Assembly: GCA_016859345.1 (NCBI GenBank)
Contig: CM029122.1
Location: 8,076,575 to 8,140,574, forward strand
Reading direction: 5' to 3'
DNA length: 64,000 bases
From: Istiophorus platypterus
Taxonomy: Eukaryota > Chordata > Actinopteri > Istiophoriformes > Istiophoridae
Every line of letters starts with the position of its first letter. Position 1 is the first letter of the stretch. Shown piece by piece: positions 39,721 to 50,146 of the stretch. The position numbers and the translations under genes are program-made. The notes beneath the pieces were generated by a model. That model saw only the letters and a program-made list of their open reading frames with translations. It was not told the origin of the DNA and did no database searches.

Positions 39721-42700
39721 ACCTTCACACCATCCTGTCTATAGCTTTTTTTTTTTCTCCATTGAATATGTCATATCTCAGGCAGTGCGGGAGGCATGTG
39801 TTAAAGCACGAGGAGCGGAGACTCTTTGTGCATCTGACAAAAACAAGGATGCCTCTCAATGTGTCATCTACCGTGCTCCCTGATGCAGCATAGGATTGTC
39901 TTTTATCAACAGCCAGCAATGACACTCTCCAAATATGTGACACTTGGGGGAATTTCTCATTCAATCTGAATGTGTTTAAACTGCAAACTGTTTACCCTTA
40001 AAAAAAAATACCTCCTTCAAATCTTGTGGTTTTTTTTTTACCCACCATGAAAATATCTGTCATGAATGCCACTCTTTTCATGTAATTCCCCATCCTCCTG
40101 CTTCACTGTAAGCCACTGTCAACGTTTTGTCTGATTTATTTCTCAAGTGTTGGTGGGACAGGGGCTCCCGCATGGCACTCCTGGACTAGGAAAGGGGGAG
40201 GGGGGTCCAGAGAGGCAGGCAAAGCCTCACCCCCCCGAACCCCCACCCCCCGGCTCGGGAGGCTCTAGGTGGGAAGCAAACTTAACCAGCGATCCAGATA
40301 CAGGGTGCTGCAAACCCATCAATTGCCTCCCTTGCAGGTGAGCAGAGAAAAACAGGAGACGGGGTGGATGTCAGTCTGCAGCAGAGCCGCACATGAGGCG
40401 TTTTTTTGGAGTCATGTTTATATTCATGTTCCGCAAGACAAATATGGATTCTTCAAAAATATATGCACAAACCTGACACGGAGAAGAGTAGCAGCACTCT
40501 GACAAACGTGTGGTACCTTGACACTTTTTACACTTCTTATCACTTCTGCACACACGCGTCGACTGACACGACACGCGCTACTATCCACCAGTATGATGCC
40601 AGTCATTTTTTTGGGGCTTACAGTTCTCTTGAACAATTACTCGGTTTGAAAACAGAACTAAAGATAATCCCGACTTCTAAGAAACTAATCGTATCTTACC
40701 TTGTTTCTAAAGTCGCCTAACAACTGAAGAAAGAGGATTATGTGCAAAATGTTACATTTTACGTTACATTTTCAAATGTCCTCTCAAAGAAAACATAAGA
40801 ATCCAACAAGTTTTATTAGCGTGACCTTATTTTACCCCTGTAGGGCACAGAGGAGGTTGATTTACTTTGGTTAGTTTTACACTTCAGAGCCAAATGGCAG
40901 GGATTGAATCGGAGGTGGGTATAGGAAAGTAACCACTTTGCATAAGAATATGCAATCAGTTGCAGGGGTAGAGAAAGAGAAGTCTCATTTGTATTGTAAC
41001 CTGCTGCTTTTTTGTTCTAATATATATATAAATTGATGCATGTTATATGCAAGAAAAAGACAGAACAAAACCTACCAACATTAACCTTTAATACATTTTA
41101 CCGACTAGTATACTTATACAGGGGTACATCACAGTGCCACAGTCTGTTAGATCGCCAGCAAATAAATCATTCCCCTAAATGAGAAATACACTGAAACACC
41201 CAGAATCTAACAGGACCGGAGTGGACTGGGCATTGACATGTCAAGTGCTAACTGACTGCCTGTCAATACACTCACTGACCAGAAAGGTCTCTTACTGTCA
41301 AGGGACTGTGAGGTATAAGGGAAAGAGGAAAAAAAAAATGGAGGTGAAAGTCAATCAAATTAGCTCCTTCCAGCCCACTAAACTCAAGAACTGGAGGTAA
41401 GCAACCAGAGGCTCTTCTGAGAGTACTGACAATGTCTGTGGGGTGCAATCTGAGCGGCACCCTGCAGAGAAAGGCTAGCACCGATAAACCTCCAAGAAAG
41501 TTCCTGACTTCTTCAGATTTCCAATAAAATAGAATATTTGAGTAAAAATATCAAAAGAAAAAAAATCAGTAGCCTATATCAGTTTAGTGACCAAATGCCA
41601 GTGAAGTGAATGAAATGGTGGAAAAATAAACTGCTGATTTGCATGTGACAAAGCCTACACCAGTGTGCTATTTGTTTGTGTCCTCTGGTGAATGGAACCC
41701 TCTGGAGAGAAGCAGACAGTGAAAATGCTGTTAAGATCAGAGTGATAATGACTTACTGAATAAGAGTCTGCATCATGGGGACCGCGACTGGTTTGATCCC
41801 TGTCCTCTTTCATTTCTGTCTCATTAGATAAACCTGTGGAAGTCAGACAGCCTTTTACCACCGATGTGTTTTAAGACATTAAACATTCAACACAGTCATG
41901 TCACAACACATCATAAATTAAATCATCTCAAAGTGAAGGGGAATTTACCCAAAAAAAAAAAAAAAAAAAAAAAAACTCTCTTCACCGTTTCCTTTAGATT
42001 AAGATCATGTCGAGGGTTGTCTTGTAAGATTTGAGGGGAAAAAAAATACCTGAAAAGAAGATAAAGCTAGCAGGCGACAGATTGGAGGCTGGTGTATGTG
42101 TATGTGTATGTGTCTGTGTGTGTGTCTGTCTGTGTGGAGGGGGGAGTAGGAGTAGTAGGGGGCATATTCAACTCATTCCTCTGTCATGTCATATAAATCT
42201 GTTTGAATATGAGCTGTGACTTTTGTTTTCTGATCACTCTCGAATTGAATGTGAGTGACAGCGTTGGAGGGGGGGGGGGGGCACGAACACTGCGCTCGCA
42301 CCTAGGTTCATTCGCATGAATTGTTTTCCATTTAAAAAAAAAAAAAAAATTGTTCCTTCAGAAACTTTTCTAATGTGTCACAATGGATGTTCAGACAGAG
42401 AGATCAACCGGGACAGCTGATTTTCAATTTCACACCTTTATAATTTTTCTAAGCGACGACCCTTTGAGTCTGTCGTCACTGTCAGAGAAAGCAAATCGAA
42501 TGCTGTCTCGCTATGTACAACTTGGACAACAAAAGTCAAAGATTCGCCCATTTATTGGGCTATCTGTGCTGTCTTTTTGAATAAAGATACTGAGTAATAT
42601 CTCATAGATGATCAGGTCAGGCTGTTCACCGTGATCATTATTTTCAGATGGCACAGAACGAGCCAATTTGGTGTCAAATCAAGCCCTTGCACTCACACTC

Positions 42701-44189
42701 TGTCTCATATTTGATTTGTTTTTGTCTTCTCTTGCTTTCAGACTTTGCCCTTTCAATTTAAAACTTTCAAAGTTCCAAATATATTTTTCTGACTCTGTTA
42801 GTCTTTTGCTGGTAGTAACTGATTCGGAACTGCTCTTTGTAATTGAGTTTGTCAGTGATTTCCATGTCAGACTAAATTAGTTTGGTCCGTGTTGTTGAAC
42901 TTGACTGTGAGCTGGGCCTGACCTTAATCTTGTCTCAGCTGAGGTGATCTCAGTGACCAAGAACGCATTGGCAGACTTTTCCATCATAAGTCTCAAAATA
43001 TGAAATGCAAAAAAAGGCCACGAGGTATGTTCCATTACTTGCCAGCGTTCCCGTAAAACAGAAAACACACGCACACTCCACCACCACCCAGTCACCTTTC
43101 TACATAGTGTCCCCCAGGGCACAGCTCTGGTCTGTTTGAAGATCAAAGGAGCTGAGGTAAAACAGCATGTTTACAGGTGTTGGGAAATTGAAAATTTCCT
43201 TGGCTGAGTGTGGTTTCGAATGGAAAAGGAAGTCTACGATGATGTGTGTGTGTGTTGACATCCGTGTGAGGGGGAGTTATGAGATTCTGATTTCTTATAT
43301 GTATTGGAGAAAAATATCAACATCTGAACTCTCGGGTCAACTTGTTACATACTCCAAATACAGTGTGCATAAACTGAAGATGTTCCTTAACTGTGTTTTG
43401 TTTTGGTTTTTCAAATGTTAAAAAAGGGGTTGGGGGCTGATATCAGCCTCTATGAGCCTGGTTTGTTTTGTATTCTGCTTGCAAATCGATTAGCCTTTGA
43501 TGGTACAGCTGCTCCTGTCTTGGAAGAGCCTTGGCTGCAGCAGAAAAGAGTTACCTTAAAAATTGCTTCATATTAACAGCACATTAACCATCGTGGCAAA
43601 TGAAAACAATTGGCAAGGTGTCAGGTAGGAGCCATATTGAGGAACCTCCCTGCAAACGCAACAGCAGGGGAGGATGCTGGGTTTGTAAAGGATTAGTTAA
43701 ATTCTATTATTTATTTCTTTTTCTTTTTTTTTTGGAGTTGGGGAGACTACAACAATAAGAGCACCTCAGTCAAGCTCAAGTATGTCATTTACTCTGCACC
43801 TCTCCACTTTGTATTTCTCTGTGTGCAATGAGAGGACCAGTCATGCCAGGCTTTCTGCATGAAAGGGAGAGCGTTTAGCTTTTGAGGCTATTTGTGCTTC
43901 TGACTCTGTAGTGTTTGTGTCCGATGGGAGGTGTCTGCGCCAGCTTCCTTAAAGGAGTGTGTGTGTGTGTGTGGGGGGGGTGTTTGTTTCTCCGCCATGC
44001 CAGGAGAAGTGACAGCCATTCCGGTTCTTTCACAGAAAACACATTCATCTGTGTGAGAAAGGCGGCCGCTGAACTCAGATGAAAGGCCACGGGGGCCTGC
44101 GTTGCACAGGAAAGGCAGACTGTACCGTTGACTTCAGTACAAACACAACATGGGCCATGTCACAGACAGACAGGGGGAGAGAGGTTCTG

Positions 44190-44232
44190 AGAGAGATAAG
44201 GGAGGACAGGGAGGGAGGGAGAGAGAGGGGGG

Positions 44233-44267
<35 letters not shown>

Positions 44268-44297
44268 CAGAAAGAAAGACAGAAAGACAGAAAGAAA
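44190..44297. repeat. (GA)n then (GAAA)n microsatellite
   Basis: GA-rich sequence runs into GAAA units with GACA interruptions near the 3' end. Purine-only over most of its length. Confidence 0.93.
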
Positions 44298-45341
44298 TTA
44301 TATTATTTTCTTCAAGACAGAGATGGGAATCACAAAGATTTAACATAAGAAAGGAAACATTTTAGTTCCTACACTATTATAATTAATATATAGTTTGAGG
44401 TCTGAGATTTTGATTATGTATTTATAGCACTTAGTATTTAAATGGACAACAGTGGTTTGCATGCTGGACTGACCTCTCTGTCATGGGAGACACTGGAGGA
44501 ATATACATGAAGGGCCTGTCACAAATAGCTTCCTGTAAAGCTTTCATGCATATCATCATAATAAACAAGGGACATAATCATTACATTCAAATCTTTCTGT
44601 CACCCCAGCTTTTATTCACATCGGGCCATGGAAATCTGCATTTTCAGATTTGAGTGACCATTATATGAATAAATGAAGCTGCATCATGCCCAGTACAATT
44701 TACTTATTTGTGGCCTGTTTTTTTTTTTTTTAATTATTGAAATTTCCTACAATGAAATAATGTGTGAGATTTGCATTTGCATTGCTTTTTGGGATAGGAT
44801 GGTTGGGGGGGGGGTAGACCCCCCCCTCGTTTGAAGTAACACTTCTGTGCCTATAAATAACACAGGCCGCCGAACGGACACATTCATTTCATTAAAGCAG
44901 TGGAATTCAATTAGAGGATGTGGCGTTTGTTTTAAAAGTTTTCTTTCAAAACATGGCTGCCGATAAACTCCTAATAGTGTCTCTGTTATTTCTGCTGAGG
45001 AACGGAGCAGGCCCATGCAACACACCAAGAAACGAATTTTTTGGAAAAGTACACGAAGTCATATGATCCTATCTTACTATTCTTTTTTTTTCTTTTTTTT
45101 CCGTGCCACGACACATATTTTGAAATTCATGAAATGAAAAACAGCTTCTGGCGGATTTAAAAAATATTACGCAGTTCATCAGAAAAAAAAAAGCAATTCC
45201 TAAGAACATCGACCAGAACATGAAACAGATCCACTTCAAATGCAAGTTATCAGTTTGAGTAAGAGGAACAAGACAAAAGTTTATCTGGAACTGTTTTCTT
45301 TGTTTTCTTAAAATCCATTTGGTTTATTTCATAAATTACTT

Positions 45342-45343
<2 letters not shown>

Positions 45344-45418
<75 letters not shown>
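45344..45418. repeat. (TA)n microsatellite
   Basis: 75 bp of uninterrupted TA repeat, expected to be a DNA-unwinding or cruciform-prone site. Confidence 0.95.
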
Positions 45419-45421
<3 letters not shown>

Positions 45422-46114
45422 TTTTTTTGTTAACTTGGAAATAATTTATTTTTGGTTTATTACAAACCTGTGCGTTTGCTTTAACTAAAGGAAACAATGA
45501 TCACAATAACCACAGCGCGTTGTTGTTATGATACATTAGGGCCGGTTATTTATTTATTTGCTGATTTAATATAACTCTTCAGTTTTGTAATAACATTTTT
45601 TTTTAGATTTACAACTCTCGTTTCATTCTTAAAGCGCCCTGTCATTTAAAAGCCAAGAAAGCCAAATATATATAGACTTTAAATGCCGGAAATCGTCACG
45701 AACTTCTTACTGTGCATTATGACGCTTCACATCTTAAAATAAACCACATCAACTGTATTTGACTTGATGTGTCTGTCTAGTAAGGAGAATTTAAAATAGT
45801 TGTAGCTCCGTGAGCTGGTTTTATTTAAATTAAAAAAAAAACTAAACAAACAGAATTATGTTTAGCAAACACATAGGGAGAAGAAAAAATAATTACGCTG
45901 CCATATTTGATTAATTATAAATGACTAGCAGCAATAACCGAAGCTTCCCATCCTGATGGAGCCCCAGTTTTATTTTTCCATTGCTTACGCGTCGAAACGA
46001 GAGCTATTTATGCAAAAATGCACCATTTATTTCAATAACACATCATTATAGCTTTTTTTTTTCTCGTTACAAGCAAGAAAATCAAGTAGGAAATTGTGCA
46101 CAATTAGAGTAAAC

Positions 46115-46143
46115 TGTGTGTGTGTGAGAGAGAGAGTGAGTGA

Positions 46144-46182
<39 letters not shown>
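46115..46182. repeat. (TG)n/(GA)n compound microsatellite
   Basis: TG and GA runs alternate twice over 68 bp. Confidence 0.93.
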
Positions 46183-46570
46183 TTAAGGAGAGAGCGAGAG
46201 CAGCGAGATAACTGCACCTGGAATGACTGACAGGTCTGATATGTTGTTGTGGTTGCGCACCAACAAGTGCAGCCTGGGACACGCAAACACTCAGGCGCGC
46301 ACTCCGGGGCGTCACTTGAACGCACCGACTCGATTTCATTCCCCGGAGGCCTGCGCACAGTCTCAGCCGCTCCCCGCGTCACCCTCTCGCTCAAACTTCA
46401 ACCTCACCCCAATTAACGCAGAGGCCTTTTTTTTGGGGGGGGGGGGGGCTCACGTGGTGAACCGCGACCGCGGTGGAGCTTCATTTAAACGACGTCGTCC
46501 CAAATATCGACACGCTGCCCCTGTCAACTGGTGTTGATCATACGTGTCCCCCTAACACGGCCTATGGCAG

Positions 46571-46577
46571 CCCCCCC

Positions 46578-46624
<47 letters not shown>
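46571..46624. repeat. C run followed by (AC)n
   Basis: Ten C residues run into about 22 AC units. Confidence 0.94.
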
Positions 46625-46627
<3 letters not shown>

Positions 46628-47848
46628 CGGGGACTTCATCTTTACTGCCATAGTAATGAATAACATTGTGCGCAATGTAGCAGGTAATTAAACAAGTAAA
46701 TATGTGTTACTCTCCAACATCTGCTCATGCTATACTTCATGAACAGGCAGTAAGACTCCTCTATAAACTGTTTAATAAATATCTGGGGGTTTTTTTTTCA
46801 TCAAAATAAAACACAACTCGTGTCGTTTTTCTCTTCGAAACCGAATTGATTCAAAAAAAATGACAAAATGGTGAGTTTTAGATAACGAAAGACAAAGCTC
46901 AGGCTGTTCAGATATGGGTTGTGAAAATAGAGGCTTTAACTCCATAGGTACTAGCCTGAATAGTAGTTTAACAGTCAGTCTCAAATGGGAGTCCAGTTCT
47001 TTTATTCCGCATATCAAAAAATATGTGCATATGCAGCCTAACTCCGCAGCGAACTCGCGGGACTCCAAAAGAAGTCCTCCTGAACTCTGAACCGAGTTCA
47101 GCAATAACAGCTAAAGCACGAAACACCACCAGTAATCTCCGGCCCTCCGGTGGGGCAGGCTGAGCTCGGCGTTCTTACACTATTGTATCTTTAACAGCGT
47201 AGTCAACAATGTACAAGGAGCTGTAAGAAGGAGAAAGAAAAAAAAAAAGTGCTTCCCTTCTCCGCGGATCAATATCAGCGCAGCAGGAGCCGGACAGGAA
47301 CCGGCATCGACACACTGTGTGAAGCTGACCTTTCCCACTCCCCACAGGTCATACCTTCCTCCGCCGGAGAGGTCACCGGGCCAGCCACTGAAGGAGCCAT
47401 TAGGGGGCGATTTCAAGTGCTAAATAAGCTGCATTTAACTCAAACTAATTTCATATATATATATGTATATACCATAGACATCTGAGACAGAGATAAACCC
47501 ACCTCGCTTAAAAAAAAGAGTTAACCCTCTTTTCACTGGCTGACAATGTAAATACGTGAGGTGCATCATGGGAAAAGAGACCAACAAATCTCAAACTTAA
47601 TACTCAAAGTATTTTTAAGAAGGGGGAAAAAAACACGTTTTTTTTAGTAGCTTCTAACTGATTTTAATTGATCTCGGCGCCTGGTTGTAATCAGCATCGC
47701 TTCCCTGGAGATCCCACCAGCTTTCTTTCTTTCTTTTTATTTATTTATTTATTTACTAGACTGCATAATTCTGCGAGCCAAGAAACGCGAGCAGCTTGTA
47801 GAACAGGAGACAGCAGAGCTCCATAAGACAGACACAGAGCCACTACCT

Positions 47849-47880
<32 letters not shown>
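47849..47880. repeat. (GCA)n trinucleotide microsatellite
   Basis: About 10-11 uninterrupted GCA units, 2 kb beyond the zic2a stop and not in any supported coding frame. Confidence 0.95.
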
Positions 47881-47882
<2 letters not shown>

Positions 47883-49139
47883 TATCCACCAACACACAAA
47901 CACACACAAACACACACACAACCACACAAACAAGTCCCACTACGAGTTTGCTGTATTTTCCTGAAACATCCATGAAGCGTGACTCATGGAACAACAATGA
48001 CAGCAACTTGTTCACACGGAAGCATGCGCACTTGGCAGAGGCCAAAGTCTCACAAAACAACGCACGGCCAGCTGGCAAAGATTTTAAGATATTTCCCCCA
48101 CCTTATTTAATGCATTTAAAGGCTGCAGCTTTAATTTAAGCCCGTTCGGACTCTGATGTTCACTCTTCAAAGAGCCTCGGATCTGTATGTGCTATAAAAG
48201 TTCACTGACAGTAACGCAGGGGCCATTATCCTCAGTCACAGCACCGCAAAACGTCCGACTCAAACAAACACATCTGAAGCGCCTTTTAAAAACCCATCTA
48301 AATTGATAGCAGGGCCACGGGAACATGTGGCCGTCATCCACCGTTAACAGGTTAGCAGCTAGAGCGCGGAGAAAGAAGCTCTCATGGACCACAGGACTGA
48401 GCCAAGTCAAGTTCAAGTTCACGGCTGTTACTGCACCAAACCCTGTGCAGTAAAGTGGCCAGACCTTTGGGGGTGGGGAGTGGGGGGGGGCACATTTACA
48501 GGCAGTGTTGTCAAATAAACTCAGTAGCTGACCTGGGAAAATATAAAGTGGCCAGATATGATTTATGGAAGAGAAGAAGAGAAAAGCTTTGCTGCTTATC
48601 TTTCTGATGAACACGCTGGTGTGCGCACAAGCCCTGAGTGTGCTGAGTGTGCAAAATGAAAATGCCTAGTTTGCTATGGTTTTCTTCATTTAATTTAAAA
48701 AAAAAAGAAGCAAATAAATAAATAAAAATTTTAAAGCAGATTATAACTAGTTAGAATTTAATTCCTTCTTATGGTTTATTTTCAATCTACGTTCAAATGT
48801 CTACACACAGCCCAGATAAATTCCCCAAATCTCCTGTTTGTTTACAGCACCACAACAGCCACATTGTGTAGGGCCTGTAAAGCATGCTTTGCAAGGCTTG
48901 AGGTAAAACACCACGGCATTCTTAAGCATAAGGAGAGGAACGAAGAGCATATTCATCAAGAGTTGGTGACCAAGTTATAACATCCGAGATGTTATCAATT
49001 TCCCTGAGAATTTAAGAATAATTTCCAAAGCAAGACTGCGCCTCCCTAACAAGATATAACTCGCCAATCCGCACAGGCAACCAGCAAAAGGCAGAAAAGC
49101 ATGAGAAAGCAAAGAAAATACTTAGCACTTGCAACACCT

Positions 49140-49951
49140 TTTATTATATTTGTATGCAGTAAAATTCTTATCACAATAAGGAAGAAAACACCTCTTAAAA
49201 CTTTGAACAAAAGCACATAACGAAACAACTGCCCATGTTTTAGCTCGTAATTGTACATATTTATAGTAAAGAAACATTCTTTATAAATACTGTTTCATCT
49301 GTAGCAAGTAAATACCATAATTTAATTACAAATGGATAAATATGGCAGTTGATATTTACAAAAGGATGGGTGTAGTTACAGAAAAATCGAACGGCACAAC
49401 GTTTATTTTCCTCACAATCTTCCAGATAGTATTTCACAATTCAAACTTGCAAAGCACAAAACATCACAAGTTAAGCCCAGCAAACTAAAATATACATTCA
49501 CAAGCATAATATTGTGGTCTGTTTGAGTTAAATGTTAACTTTGGCACTCTTTCCAGTTTATAGGTGTTTAGTATAGTACAATCAATTTGCCTTAAGATCA
49601 CAATATTCAACATTATAGTACAATTTTTATTGTAATATGTGCACTAAAAGTCCAGTTAGAGAAATAGCTACCATTGAAGGAACATCTATACACCAAAGAC
49701 TGACAAACTATCACAACCGATGGGAAAGTGGGCTTTTAGTAATTATTTACAATATGAAATACACCTCGACTATTATACATATTTTTCCTCTGTTGGTAAT
49801 CGTCATCTTCCCTGGTGAATCAAAAAATAGCAAAATAAAAAATAAAGAATTGTTTTGTGTGCCTCTAGTGTGCACGTGTGTCCCAAAAAACTCCTGCTGG
49901 ATGTTTCCAGTGCTGTGAAATGAGTGTGTGTTGCTTCATTTCATCTTAGTC
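49140..49951 (-). other. zic2a: Candidate zic2a 3' UTR
   Basis: AT-rich sequence directly downstream of the zic2a stop and free of microsatellites. On the minus strand it contains AATAAA-type polyadenylation signals (TTTATT on plus at 49626-49631, 49402-49407 and 49140-49145). It also has two Pumilio-like TGTAAATA words (TATTTACA on plus at 49353-49360 and 49744-49751). The true end cannot be fixed from sequence alone, and 49140 is the outermost signal I would consider. AT-richness makes chance matches likely. Confidence 0.45.
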
Positions 49952-50146
49952 CTAAACATACCATTCACTGAAATTGGAGGATAGGCCACTGTGGCTGGTG
50001 GTGTTGTGGACGGCAGAGGCCGGGGACAGGGTGGTGTTGCTTTGGGTCTCGGTGGTGGGAGACACCAGGCCTGGGGGTGTGGAGGATTCATACCCAGAGC
50101 TGGCTGCTGGTGACGAGTCTGATGCTGATGGGGAGGATTCGTGGAC
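49952..50146 (-). CDS. zic2a: zic2a coding exon 3 (C-terminal tail)
   Basis: This 195-nt exon begins after the acceptor CTCCAG|GTCCAC at 50147/50146 and encodes VHESSP to the stop at 49952-49954. The tail carries the Zic2-type blocks SSPAASSGYESSTPPGLVSP and HSGLSSNFSEWYV. Human ZIC2 has a polyalanine tract and a glycine-rich stretch in this region, and both are absent here. Asn is replaced by Ser in the terminal NFNEWYV box. Confidence 0.95.
   Translation of the reverse strand, partial: VHESSPSASDSSPAASSGYESSTPPGLVSPTTETQSNTTLSPASAVHNTTSHSGLSSNFSEWYV

Larger units (their letters stand above)
36808..45343. other. Gene desert segment, no gene seen
   Basis: Mostly unique AT-rich sequence. It includes enhancer-like blocks at 37120-37500 and 39460-39720, an A25 run (41951-41975), an imperfect TG tract (42092-42136), G runs (42270-42281, 43972-43980) and a GA/GAAA tract (44190-44297). 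Frames such as 39024-39503 (plus) have no recognisable domain. Confidence 0.6.
45419..49139. other. zic2a 3' flank, no gene seen
   Basis: Non-coding sequence between the TA tract and the candidate zic2a 3' UTR. It holds TG/GA (46115-46182), G (46434-46449), C/CA (46571-46624) and GCA (47849-47880) tracts, then CA-rich sequence to about 47933. The 45540-46060 part is AT-rich and microsatellite-free. The 140-codon frame at 48192-48614 (minus) shows no known domain. Confidence 0.6.

Noticed and set aside
48192..48614. 140-codon minus-strand frame downstream of zic2a
   Set aside because: No similarity to a family I know and no exon signals. Consistent with chance at this length.
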